This document shows positions 34,740 through 46,543 of a stretch of 64,000 nt of DNA, in pieces. The notes beneath the pieces are model-generated. The model was not told the origin of the DNA. It ran no database searches and worked only from the letters and a program-made list of their open reading frames with translations. The position numbers were made by a program, and so were the translations under genes. Within the stretch, counting starts at the first letter, position 1; each line of letters begins with the position of its first letter. Source of the stretch: Phyllostachys edulis (taxonomy: Eukaryota > Streptophyta > Magnoliopsida > Poales > Poaceae); contig CM070561.1 of the NCBI GenBank assembly GCA_036346405.1, positions 5,396,834 to 5,460,833 of the forward strand, read 5' to 3'.

Positions 34740-37700
34740 CTAACCTTTGAAGTATCAGAATGCGTGTGGCATCCTATGGAGGAAGTGTGTTTAGCGGATA
34801 ACGGCACAACGAATACCATCTTGAGAGAGATGAAATTCTTTCAGTCAATCAGTAAGAATGTTGGTAGTCTTACGACAATCTCGGGCAGCGATACTTGTAT
34901 AATAGGCTTAGGAAGGGCCAAAATTATACTCCTAATAGGCACAACTTTGGTCATTGAAGAAGCCTTGTTGTACCTAGAATCGACTAGAACTCTCCTAAGT
35001 TTCAAGAATATTCGCGCTAACGGTTTTCACGTAGAGACTGAAGAAGAGTATGGTAAGGAATATCTACTCATTACAAAGCATGAAGAAAATATAAAAAAAG
35101 GTATTAGAACGACTTCCTTCATATGAAACTAGGCTATACTACACTAATATTAAGGCACCCGCAGCCTATACTGCCTTGAAAACCGTATTTAGAAACTCTG
35201 AACTTTTATGTCTCTGGTGTGATAAATTAGGTCACCCAGACCTTAGAATGATGAGAAATATAATTAACAATTCATAGGAACATAATATCAATGTAAAGAA
35301 TTTTCCGAATCAAGAAGATTTTGTGTGCCCTGGATGTGCAACCGGGAAATTAATTACTAGACTTTCTGCTCTGAAAGTGAATGATGAAATCCCTACATTC
35401 CTGGACCGTATCCATGGAGATATTTACGGTCCTATACAGCCCATGTTAGGGTCATTTAGGTATTTTATAGTGCTCATCGATGCTTCCTCGAAATGGTCGC
35501 ACGTATATTTATTGTCTACGAGAAACCATGCTTCTGCAAAGCTAATATCATAGAGAATTAAAATTAAAATTAATTTCCCTGATTATCATGTGAAGTCCAT
35601 CAGAATGGATAACGTCGGAGAATTTACTTTGAAGGCATTTGATGATTATTGCATGGCAATGAGAATTAACGTTGAACATTCCGTACGGAATGTTCACATC
35701 CAGAATGGACTAGCAGAGGTATTAATTAAAAGGATTAAACTAATTGTCCGACCATTTTTGTAGAATAGTAATTTACCAACTACATATTGGGGACACACAA
35801 TCCTGCACGCAGCAACTCTCATCAATTTTTAAACCATTGGCGTATAACATCCCTTCACCTATGCAACTAGCGCAAGGGTTAGCACCAAAAATTTCTCATC
35901 TTCTTAATTTTGGGTCCAAAGTTTATGTACCTATACCACCACCACAATGAACTGCAATGAGCCCTCTCCACAAGTATGGGATATACGTTGGTTATGAAAT
36001 AGCATCCATAATCAGGTATTTGGATCCTATGACAGGAGATTTACATACTACCCGATTCGCTGATAATATATTAGATGATGATAGTTTCTCGTCATTAGGG
36101 GGGAATCAACCCTTGATGAAAAATATCGGGAAATAACATGGCAAGCTACGGGAATCCATGCACATGACCTGTGCATTAGTGAAGCACATAGAGAAGTCCA
36201 GAAGATAATTGAAGTCTAAAAGACAAGAGAAGTCTTCAAGATAATGGAAGTCCAGAAGACAATTGAAGTCTAGAAGATAATTGATTTGCAAGCATTAGCG
36301 AATTAACTGCCTGACCACTTTAGTGATTTGAAGAGCATGACCAAATCGCATGTGCCTGTATGCAATGCACCGGAGAGGGTTGAAATACCAAAGAAAGAAA
36401 AAAGGTATCCCTAATCCCATTATGAGGCCTCAGAAAAGGAGGAGAACTCTAGTCCCTTGAATCCGAAGTAACTAGGGACGTCTGGTGAAAAAGGATAAAA
36501 AAGACTTGACATAGCCGATCATCGAATGTCCCTAGAACCAGAAGGGGAGGTCAGTTGAGACCTGGCACCAGTATGGAACCTTCAATAAAAGGCATACCGG
36601 ATTTGAACATCCCTGTGAAGGGAGAAATTAGCATGGATGTGTGCACACACATCGGAGCTAAAAAAATAAAAGGACTTACCCCCGTAATTGGAAGCAGCGG
36701 TGAGTAAGTGGAAGCATTAGAAGAATCGCCCCATGAAGAAATGAAGAAATAGCTATAAACTATGTGACCATAGGAGAACCTATGAATAGGACAACAACCA
36801 ATGTTAACATTTATTTTGTAAAGAAAATTGTCACAATCATCGATCTTGATCCAGAGCCTGCATCGCTCGTTGAATGTAAGAAAATATCAGATTGGGAAGA
36901 TTAGAAGAAGGCAATAGCAACTGAATTATTATCTATGAATAAAAGAGAGGTATTTAGGCCTGTAAGCCACATGCCTCCCCATGTGCACCCCGTATGGCAT
37001 AAGTTGGTATTTGTTCGAAAGAGGAATAAAAATAATGACGTTGTAAGCAATGCTCGTTGCACAAGGTTTCACTCAACGTCTAGGAGTTGTTTATGAAGAA
37101 ACCTATTCCCCGGTCATGGGCGGAACTACCTTTAAATCTTTAATCTCAATGGCAGTAAACTTGAATTTAGAAATAAAATTGATGGATGTGGTAACTGCAT
37201 ACCTTTATGAAAATTTGGATTCAGACATTTACATAAAGGTACTTGAATGTATCCCTGTCCCAAACTAAGACAGAGTAAATAAAAATCTGTATAGTGTGAA
37301 ACTCAGAAAGTCACTGTACGGACTTAAGCAATTAGGTAGGATGTGGTATAATCACTTGAAGCGACTTTCTATGCAAGAAAGGCTACACGAACAATGAGAA
37401 TTGTCCCTGTGTATTTATATGACGATCCCAAGATGGATTTTGTATAATCTCAATGTATGAAGATGATCTGAATATCATCGAAACCCTAGAAGATATTAAG
37501 AAAGCAAAGCTCTTACCTAGAGTTGGAGTTCGAAATGAAAGATTTGGGTAAAACCAAATATTGCCTAAGCTTGCAGCTTAGGTATGCCCCTAAAGGGAAA
37601 TTAGTGCATCAGTCAACCTACACTCAAAACGTGTTAGAAAGGTTCGGCTTTGGAAAGGCGTACCATTCGAAAGTGCCATGATCGGAAGATCTTTGCAGCA

Positions 37701-38487
37701 AGACAATGATCCATACAGCCCTAGAGAAGAGGGGGAGGAGGTCTTGGGATCAGAATTACCGTACTTAAGTGCAATAGGAGCACTCATATATTTAGCAAAC
37801 TGTACTAGACTGGACATTGCATTTACCGTGAACCTATTAGCAAGGTATAGTGCAGAACCTACCAAAAGACATTGGCAGGTAATAAAGGACATCTTCCGAT
37901 ATCTCCAATGAAGCAAAGACCTTGGTCTATTCTACAGAAAGAACCAAGACCTGTCTATGAATGGCTATGCAGATACCGGGTATCTGTCGGACCCACATAC
38001 AGCCAAGTCGCAAACATGTTATGTATTCCTATGTGGTGGAACTGCAATTTCATGGAAATCGTCTAAGCAAAGTCATGTATTAACTTTGACGAACCACTCG
38101 AAAATCATAGCACTGTACGAGGCCTCACGAGAATGTTCTTGGGTTTGGCAGATGATTCACCACATCTAGCAGTCGTGTGGATTGAATACCGCGCAAACCC
38201 CCACTATTATCTATGAAGATAATGCAGCTTGTGTTGCACAAGTGCAGATGGGTTATGTAAATAGTCAACTTACAAAGCATATCAACCCCAAGTTCTTCTA
38301 TGCTCATGAATTGCAAAAGATAGACGAAATTAAAGTACTACATACTAAGTTATGTGAAAATCTTGCAGATTTATTCACTAAGTCACTTCCAGCATCTAGC
38401 TTTGAAAGGTGCATACGTGGAATTAGAATGATGAGACTTAGAGAAGTGCAGAATTCATGGGGAGAATCTTCACGAACTCATTATTGA
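34740..38487 (+). pseudogene. Copia-1 pol (protease, integrase, RT, RNase H), decayed
   Basis: Domains appear in copia order. There is a protease-like CLADNGTTNTIL (the usual D-S-G/D-T-G is now D-N-G) near 34790, then a GAG-pre-integrase LGHPDLRMM region near 35230. An integrase core piece (IHGDIYGPIQP, VLIDASSKWSHVY) lies at 35400-35510. RT pieces (GFTQRLGVVYEETYSPV, MDVVTAYLYENL) lie near 37060-37220. The RNase H end (YEDNAACVAQVQ, ENLADLFTKSLP) lies at 38200-38400. Many stops and frameshifts break it into separate short frames. It cannot make a functional polyprotein. Confidence 0.88.
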
Positions 38488-38730
38488 AACTTAATCACGA
38501 AGATCGAGTACCCAAAGAGTAAATCCTAGAAATTAAATGAAATTGGGTGCATTGTACTCTTTTTCCCTTGACGAGTTTTCTTGAAGTTTTTCGGCTAAGG
38601 TTTTTAATGTGGTAATTCATGCAACACAGCAGAATGTGTATCATCCACTCTTTCTCCAAATTTTTCCCACTAGGTTTTTATGGAGTTTTGACGAGGTATG
38701 AACATGTGAGGATGGATGCCTAAGGGGGAG

Positions 38731-38980
38731 TGTTGGGAAATCATGGGGTTGGTCTAGCAACCGACCCATGTGTAGACGCCCCATTCAAAACCCTAGTAGG
38801 ATCTCTAGACTATAAATAGGGGATGCTAGTCATTGTAAAAGGCTAATCATGAGAAGAGAAAGAAACCCCTCATATCTTTGTGTTCAATCTACTATTTGTT
38901 CTTGTATTGTTCTGTACGATTCTACACTTGTCTACAAGGTAATCAATTAAACTGGACTCGCTAGCGACGGTTCCTCAACA
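38731..38980 (+). repeat. Copia-1 3' LTR
   Basis: TGTTGGGAAATC to TTCCTCAACA, 250 bp, preceded by the polypurine tract TAAGGGGGAG. It contains CTATAAATAGGGG (about 38811) as a TATA box and matches the 5' LTR at 6782-7048. Confidence 0.88.
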
Positions 38981-38985
38981 CTTCC

Positions 38986-41900
38986 TACCGCAGACACAGG
39001 GGCACAGAGCCCTCGTAGGCTCGTATCATATGGAGGCTTTTAGGCTTTGTTTGGCTGCAGCCAATCTCTGCTCATCCACATGGATGGGTCGAGATTTTAA
39101 TTCAAATTTCTGGCCTATTCATATGAATTTCGATCGAAAATAAACTTTCCAAACAAACCCTTATAGAGAGAAATTACTCAGGCTTCAGAATTCAAATAAC
39201 GTACGCCTCTCCATTTCCATATACACCAAATATCAAACATCAAGAGGACCGAGCAACGCTCGGATGGCTTGCAGCACCGTCGAGTGTGCAGCCCGTCAGG
39301 TTTGAACCCGGTGCGCCTCACCCAAATATATTGTGAATAGCGTACACACGTGTGTGAACGTTCAATGGAAAAGTATGTGCTCATGTTCTATGAAGTCTTA
39401 TGCCTGGGTAAAAAATTTTAGCGTGTGTACGTATAGAGGACGTGCACACATGTAAGAAGTATGAGTGAGATGTGACTTGAGTGTACGGAGGTTCATTGAA
39501 CTGGAGAAAGCTTCTAGTGACCCGGCCGAGTGGGCCCCGTGGAAGCGCACAGCTCCGTGATTGGCTGACGTGATGGTAAGGTGGGGCCCTGAGTGGAAGT
39601 GTGTCAACTCTGACAGGCGGTGGCAGCCATCTGACTGCTTGATGGCTGCGTCGAATCTGTCGGTCTATGCGAGAAAGGAACACCCTCCAGCTCGAGAGCC
39701 TGTGTGAGCGACTCGCTACTTGCAGCGATGGCCTAGGCCAATGGCGGACGGACGCAAACGCACTGCCAGGCAGTAGACGTCACCACACACAGACTGCCTG
39801 ACGTGGTAGCCTCGGCTCCGTTGCCGTGCGTGCAGCTGCTTCTGGGTTGCACGGCACGGACCGCCGTTGTCGCCAGCTTTTCGCCACTTCAGACTTGCGC
39901 GGTCGTGTGTGTGCTCAAGTTGGCACGCGGGCTCCATTTTCCAGCTTTTCCCCACTTCAGACATTTTCGGTCAGTTTTCATTCCGTTTTCCAGCCGACGC
40001 CATGCACGAAACCTTCTCTCTTAAAAAACTGCCATGCACGATACTCGGCGGAACCTAGATTCTCATACAAATAGTACGGTTCAGAAAACTAGAGTGTCGC
40101 ACCACGGCATTCAACAACATAGCAAAATACAGAACTTATGCTTCTTTCCATTCGGAAGCATATCCATTTCCCTTTTTCGCGAGACTGGTGCAAATTGCTC
40201 ATTCTATGCTCCGTTGCGTGGGATCCTATCCCGGAACAGGATCCTATGTAGTGTAATAAGGGATAAAATGCAGAGGATCTACAGTGCATAGTATTATTAG
40301 GATGCAATCTCCATTGTCTGATCAAAAATCAAACGTCTATATCAATTGCTACAGTAAACCTGCTACCATAAATGTTCTCTGTTTCAGCAGTACTTGCTAC
40401 AATGTTATGTCATAATACTATTCATTCTCTCATAAAATACTATTCACACATTGGTCCTCTGCATTACAGCAGAGGATCTGGATCCTCCTATCCCTACATT
40501 GCTTTTGCAAAGGCAGGAGACTACAACGAAAATCCATGCACATAACTTTGATGTACCATAGAAATCAATGTTTGTTTTTTGACAACGTATTTGTGCGACT
40601 AGATTTGAAATGTGTGACTAGATTTGTTTCTAAATTTGTATAAATGTTTGATAACATATTTACGTATCTTGTATGCTATTTAGACTTTTAGGATATCCTA
40701 AACATTAGAAACGACGATAGAAACTTGAAAGAAATTAAAACCCGAGGAACGTAATTGAAGTATTTGCTTTGATCGAAAAAAAAAGCATTGAGCATAATAA
40801 GCTATTGGGTTCTTAAAAAACTAACCACTCTTCATCATGTATATATCATGTAGTTGCATGCCTCTATTCTTACTCTATTAATTAATTTTTTTTCTAAATT
40901 GTATGCATGCACATGTACCTCTATTTAATCTTAAGCAATACGTTGATTATATGTGCGGCAAATCATCTTATTAGTTTACAGGGTATAATGTATTAGAGTA
41001 CCTTGCTCACGCATATACCAATGCATCATGGTGTGACCTACCTTGAATTTATCTTCCCTCACTTGTCAGCTACCCCACCAAACCGTGTGGCTTCTATCTC
41101 TTTTCGCCATCACAGTTTTTTTTTGCTTCAACCTCAAATAGTAAGCTCAAATCTTGATCGATCCCTCTCAACTACTACCTATTCCAATGCAATATTTTAC
41201 CACATAGTTATCTTTTACTTCTCCCTAATTATTGCTTAATGCTCACCATTGTGACATCAACAGGTATACACATGCAATCGTCGCCGATCCCAACTGGGGA
41301 GATGTGTCACACTCTCTCTGGTGACCATGAGCATATTCCCTACGGCTGCGCCATCTCTACTCCAAGCTTTTTGCTCATCTACCTCAGTACGTCGATGCTT
41401 CTATTTGTATAGATGCATGCATGTACATACACATGCATGATGTTATACATGCTCGACGTCATCTTCTCTTGTGTCGGTCGCTCCTCCTCTTCGACGTTGG
41501 CCAACTCAACGTTATAGCTTCCTCACTAACCGTGGTGACCACATATCTTCACTAATGTCGTCATGTCTGCTTTAGTTGTTGGCTAACGATATGGAGAATC
41601 TTTTCACCATCGCCGACGACAATATGCCCTCACCAGTGATGGCACGCTCCAAGCTACCTGATAGCCCTATATCGTCCATAGTTTGTTTTCAATGCAAACT
41701 TTTATCTCCTCTTTGTCAGGGCTTCCCCATCATCGAGTTTCTTTGGTCACTAACTTATTCAACAATGCTGACGCTCACCACTTGTCATCGCTGCATTTGG
41801 CTCCTTCAATATTGGACTTTCTCTTCAGTGGCTCTGACGAGTAGCGTGATTTTGTCCCCATCTCTGTCGTCGTCGCCTCGGCTCTCCGCTTCCCTATGGA

Positions 41901-42105
41901 TTAATGTCTTATTGTAGGACAAATCGATGCCATTGCACTCTTTCGTGGTCTCTCCCGACACCATCCGTATTATCCTTGTTATAACCTGTATTTTTTAATA
42001 AAAAATTCAGTTATTTTTTATTTTTATTCCATAGGAAGCAACAATATAAACACGCGACCTTGAAAGTGAAAGTGATGGCTTTTTTTGTCTCCTCGGAAGC
42101 CATTC
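38986..42105. other. Intergenic sequence, no gene recognised
   Basis: No conserved protein motif in either strand. A segment at 39035-39150 with GCTTTGTTTGG and CCAAACAAACC near its ends could be a short inverted-repeat transposon. Another at 40207-40495 has partly inverted ends containing GGATCC, CCTATCC and GCAGAGGATC. I could not find target duplications for either. A 113-codon ORF at 41576-41917 has no recognisable feature. Confidence 0.4.
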
Positions 42106-42109
42106 GTGC

Positions 42110-42720
42110 CATCATCATTATAACTTTTATTTTTATTCAATATTTCAGTTATTTTTATTGGAATTTGTATACAAATCAAATTGCTAAATTTATTTAATTT
42201 ATTCTGAATTTTAGTTATTTGGGGTCCTTATTTTGGAATATGTATGGAAATCAAATTGTAAATTTTCTTTTGTTTTTATTCCGAATTTCAGTTCTTTTTC
42301 TTGGAATTAGTATCTGTATCAATTGCAATTGCTAATTTTTATTCGAATTACAATTATTTATAGATTTTACTTTGGAATTAGTATTGAAATCAAATTGCTA
42401 ATTTTATTTTATTTTTATTGAGGATTTCAATGATTTTTGTTGTATTTTGTATGCACATATAATTGCCAATTATTGTTTACTTTGTATTATGAATTATAAT
42501 TATTAGAATTCATATAAAAATCAAATCACTATTTTTATTTTATTTTTATTCTGAATTTGGTTATTTTTTGTTGGATTTAGTATACAAATCTAATTTTTCA
42601 ATTTTTTTATTTTGAATTGTAATTATTTAGGATTTTACTTAAAAATTCGTATGGAAATCAAATTGCATATTTTATTTTATTTTTATTTTGAATTTCAGTT
42701 TTATTTAACTTTACATTAAC
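42110..42720. repeat. AT-rich diverged tandem repeat, unit about 75 bp
   Basis: About eight diverged copies of a unit that reads roughly TTTTATTYTGAATTTCAGTT, ATTTTTGTTGGAATTWGTAT, then RNAAATCAAATTGCTAATTT. Copies begin near 42130, 42210, 42275, 42345, 42410, 42490, 42545 and 42655. No coding potential. Confidence 0.75.
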
Positions 42721-43203
42721 TATTTCTTTTAATCTAGACCGTTATAATCTGGATTCATCACAATCGACGGTGTAGATCTTTCTCGTTTTTCAGCGATTAA
42801 TGTGAAAAATTTTAGAGTTTAAAAGCGAGCATGATGACTTCTTTTGATTTTGTTTTAATAAAATAATAGATAGATGACTCAAAAGCGTAGCACGACGGTG
42901 TGGTAAATTGTCTCTCCCGCTAATGACAAGAGTGATTTCTAGACGTGGTGGTTAGACGCGTTATTTGTATGGATTTGTGCGTAGCATAAGGCGAAGCACA
43001 GTGTGCAACGAAAGGAAATTTGCTTTCACTTCGATCAACATGAATCAGATCGGCATTCATCAAACGGGCAAAATGTCTCGAATAAAACTCCAAATCTCAG
43101 CCTGAGTTCACCAATCGTCGAATTGATGATTTAAGCTCTGAAAAGAGCAGTAGAGTTATCAAGTGCCACCCGGTTACCCGCCAGTCCGCCACCAAAACGG
43201 CGG

Positions 43204-43689
43204 ATGAGCGGAGAGCAGGTCCATGTCCAGGGCGGCGGCGTGATACTCTTCGGCGGTAACCTGCTGCTTATGAAAACGTCGGATCAAGAGTGCTACGCCT
43301 ATGATGGTTTTAGCATGGAGCGCTGCCATGGAGAGGACGAGGAGGTCAAGAACGTCGCGTTTGCCAACCTCGTGCAGTGCCTGTGCGGCGAGGGGTTCTT
43401 CCACATCGTCTTCCGCATTGCCCTGGAGATGCCGCAGCGACGATGCCGCGTGGCTGACGAGTTTGCATACGCCCAGATGATTGACTCGCTGTGCCGGGCT
43501 GAGCAGCACCATGGCATGTCTAGGATAGTGTACATCATGGGGAAGAGGGGCCTGTACCCACGCACCGTCTCCTACAACTGCATTGTATACGGGCTATGCA
43601 CTAGCCAGAAGCCCGGGGGGCGCTTGGGGGCATACCAGCTGGTGACGGAAGGGGTGCGTTTCGGGTATAGCCTGAGGGAGGTAACATAC
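43204..43689 (+). pseudogene. PPR protein gene, 5' part (split by copia-2)
   Basis: ATG at 43204 opens a GC-rich frame. After about 50 residues it shows P-class pentatricopeptide repeats. Examples are NVAFANLVQCLCGEGFFHIVF, FAYAQMIDSLCRAEQHHGMS and VSYNCIVYGLCTSQKPGG. P-class PPR proteins bind organellar RNA in plastids or mitochondria. No convincing transit peptide is visible and the N-terminal 50 residues fit no repeat, so the true 5' end may be lost. The frame stops at the copia-2 insertion, within the R-E-V-T-Y that begins the next repeat. Confidence 0.85.
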
Positions 43690-45278
43690 TGTTGGATCAC
43701 GGGTAGACTACGATAGTTACAAATAAAATTTTCTACCACGTAAACCAGGAAGCCAAGCAAGTAGATGATCATAGATCGTTACCACCAGACGCGTAGAGCA
43801 GCGGAAGAAGGGTTGGAACAGTCTGGTCCAACGAACAGCGCGTCGATATAGTGGTCGTAGTCGATCGTCTAACGTCCAGCAAGTCGATGCAGTGGTCGTA
43901 GTCGATCGTCCAGCGTCCTCTCGAGTCGATCGTCTCCTCCAGCAACATCTGTAGTTCCTTGTGAAGGTCGCGGATCGTCCTCAAGCGCAACAATCGTAGT
44001 AGCGTCTCAACGGTATCCACACGTCCGGGCAAGAACAACCATACGCCGGTATGCTAGCACCAAGTTGCACGGTAGAGCTCTCAGGAAGATGGTGGCTAGG
44101 GTTTCGATGGTGTTTCACGCGTACCTCCCAACAGCATCATGCATCTCCTTATATAGTGCTCGTGACGGATCCTATCCGAGCATGTTTACGAATCGTATTC
44201 GTATTGGTTTGTTCCAACCCGTTAAGTGTGTGACCCTGTAGGTTCATGCGTAATCGGTTGTGACTCGGAAACCCTTTCCGATCACTAGTCGTAGCGGCTC
44301 CTAGCAGAACATAGCGATTCCCGAATACACACAAATTATATCGGACGAACCTTAATGCAATATGATCTACGATCAAGTCCTCATCACTTACGACCAGGTC
44401 CCATCTCTATACGACCAGTTCGCATGTGGTCACGACCAGTTCGTAACTCCTTACGACCAGGTTACGACCACTCTGTGATTATGTTCGACCAGTCTACGAC
44501 CAGCTCGTATCTCCATACGACCAGTCCGTAACTGTTCGAACTAAGCGACCTACTCGTGTATACTCTCTTTGCCTCACGATGTCTGGTTGAACTCCAGGTG
44601 AGATGTTGTGTCATCCATGGACTGTTCAATTCTTTCTCGATCGAGTGTTAGATAACTTTACGTGGTCGAACACTTCGACTACTAGTGGCATGGCCATGCA
44701 CTTTTTTTATCCGATCACAACGATGGGCCCGGAGACATCTCTCCTGTTATGTTAGGAGGGGCAAATTCCATATCCGACCAGTCACATTCCTCTCCATGTT
44801 TCACAGCATACCCGAAAGCTACCTTTATAACTACCTAGTTACGGTGTAGCGTTTGGCAACCCCTAAGAGTGCTATTACACATGTAGAAAACCATGCTAAT
44901 CTCAGGTCTAAGGATTATACATCATCATTGCTTGAGACCAACTAACGACACATAGAATCATAACAATCTCAATAGTGTCTCAAGGTGGGTCTTATGCAAC
45001 AACATGTTCTCTAACATGTGTCCATATCATTGGTTTGATATCTCCATATCTATGAATCGTGAAACATAGTCATCAACCAATACATATGCTAGTCTATTCA
45101 TATGTTTCCGACCAGGGATCGTATAAGAATAATTATTGCAGAAATATAGAGTTTCACAATCAAGTCACATACTTGGTAATAAATATTAACAATATTATTC
45201 TTGGAACAAGATAACACATTATCCAATATAATGAAATATAATCATCTCTATGATTGCCTCTAGGGCATATTTCCAACA
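43690..45278 (-). repeat. Copia-2 3' LTR
   Basis: Lies at the PPR-5' side. It aligns throughout with 52919-54519 and with the solo LTR at 16383-17950. The TATA box is on the minus strand (plus-strand CTCCTTATATAG near 44148). A cluster of TACGACCAG motifs lies at about 44385-44525. Confidence 0.92.
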
Positions 45279-45298
45279 GCCTCCCACTTGCACTAGAG

Positions 45299-46540
45299 TC
45301 AATCATTAAGGTATCTAATACCAATAGCTCTTGTGTGTGCCTCATGCTTTGGCTCTGTGAGAGGCTTTGTCAACGGATCAGCAACATTTAAATCCATATG
45401 AACTTTGCATATCTTAACATCTCCTCTATCCACCAATTTGCGAATAAGATGATAACGCCTGAGTATATGTTTGGACTTCTGATGGGATCTAGGTTCCTTA
45501 GCTTGAGCAATGGCTCCATTGTTGTCACAATAGAGATCCATTGGGCTCGAGGCACTCGGAACCATTCCCAATTCAGCAATGAAATTCCTTATCCAAACAC
45601 CTTCTTTTGCAGCTTCAGAAGCCGCAATGTACTCGGCCTCTATCGTGGAATCAGCAACCGTCTCTTGCTTGGAACTTTTCCAGCTCACTGCTCCTCCATT
45701 CAAGATGAATACAAAACCAGATTGCGAACGATAATCATCTTTCTCGGTTTGAAAGCTTGCATCGGTGTAACCATTTACAACGAGCTCTTCATCACCGCCA
45801 TAAACTAGGAACACATCCTTAGTCCTTCTTAAGTACTTAAGAATGTTTTTCATAGCTATCCAGTGACCTTCACCGGGATCAGCTTGGTATCTGCTCGTAA
45901 CACTTAGAGCATATGAAACATCTGGTCGTGTACATATCATGGCGTACATGATAGAACCAATTGCCGAAGCATATGGAATATTACTCATTTTGTCTCGCTC
46001 ATCAGTGGTCATAGGACACTGATTCTTGCCAAGATTAATGCCATGTGCTATAGGCAAGAATCCTCTCTTGGAATCTTGCATGTTGAACCGATTCAACATT
46101 TTGTCTATGTACATACTTTGGCTTAATCCAATTAGCCTTCTTGATCTATCTCTATAGATCTTTATTCCCAATATATATGCTGCATCTCCTAAATCTTTCA
46201 TTGAGAAACTATTTCTTAATGAAGTTTTAACAGATTCTAGTATTGGAATGTCATTTCCGACCAGTAGTATGTCATCTACATACAAGATCAGAATAACAAG
46301 TGCGTTCCCACTAACCTTCATGTAAACACAAGGTTCTTCTTTGTTCTTGATGAAACCAAACCTTTTGATCTCCTCATTAAAACGTATATTCCAACTCCGA
46401 GATGCTTGCTTCAACCCATAAATGGATTTTTGAAGTTTGCATACTTTACTAGTATTCTTTGGATCGACAAAACCTTCAGGCTGTGTCGTGTACACATCCT
46501 CATCTAGGTTTCCATTAAGGAAAGCTATTTTGACATCCAT
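45299..46540 (-). CDS. Copia-2 pol, RT (C-terminal part) and RNase H
   Basis: Open frame of 413 codons. It begins MDVKIAFLNGNLDE, part of RT, and contains the catalytic YVDDILLVGND (near 46271-46282). It ends with a copia RNase H: GYTDASFQTEKDDYRSQSG, SWKSSKQETVADSTIEAEY and YCDNNGAIAQAKEP, with the acidic residues in place. It is really the C-terminal half of one polyprotein. Only a TGA (46541-46543) separates it from the frame upstream, where copia proteins normally have Trp. The ATG shown is therefore internal and not a true start. Confidence 0.9.
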   Translation of the reverse strand: MDVKIAFLNGNLDEDVYTTQPEGFVDPKNTSKVCKLQKSIYGLKQASRSWNIRFNEEIKRFGFIKNKEEPCVYMKVSGNALVILILYVDDILLVGNDIPILESVKTSLRNSFSMKDLGDAAYILGIKIYRDRSRRLIGLSQSMYIDKMLNRFNMQDSKRGFLPIAHGINLGKNQCPMTTDERDKMSNIPYASAIGSIMYAMICTRPDVSYALSVTSRYQADPGEGHWIAMKNILKYLRRTKDVFLVYGGDEELVVNGYTDASFQTEKDDYRSQSGFVFILNGGAVSWKSSKQETVADSTIEAEYIAASEAAKEGVWIRNFIAELGMVPSASSPMDLYCDNNGAIAQAKEPRSHQKSKHILRRYHLIRKLVDRGDVKICKVHMDLNVADPLTKPLTEPKHEAHTRAIGIRYLND

Positions 46541-46543
46541 TTG

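Larger units (their letters stand above)
6782..38980 (+). mobile_element. Copia-1: old Ty1/copia retrotransposon, outer shell of a nest
   Basis: The element has related terminal repeats at 6782-7048 and 38731-38980 (TGTTG...CAACA) and decayed copia gag-pol in the plus orientation (8911-9004 and 34156-38487). A polypurine stretch (TAAGGGGGAG) lies directly before the 3' LTR. Flanking 5-mers are CTTGC (6777-6781) and CTTCC (38981-38985), a target duplication with one change. The two LTRs differ at many positions and pol is full of stops, so the insertion is old. Of its 32 kb, 25 kb is the CACTA element and its own passengers, leaving about 7 kb of copia-1. Confidence 0.88.

Noticed and set aside
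39035..39150. Short hAT-like inverted-repeat element (GCTTTGTTTGG ... CCAAACAAACC)
   Set aside because: Only about 11 bp of inverted match and no 8-bp target duplication visible; mentioned only within the intergenic entry.
40207..40495. MITE with GGATCC/CCTATCC ends
   Set aside because: Ends are partly inverted and partly direct, and no target duplication could be fixed.
41576..41917. 113-codon plus-strand ORF
   Set aside because: No domain, no splice context, and codon use resembles surrounding non-coding sequence.
43690..45278. Treating this LTR as the copia-2 5' LTR
   Set aside because: Pol frames, TATA box, purine tract and primer-site-like sequence all place transcription on the minus strand, which makes this the 3' LTR.
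45398..45808. 136-codon plus-strand ORF
   Set aside because: Antisense shadow of the copia-2 RNase H frame.
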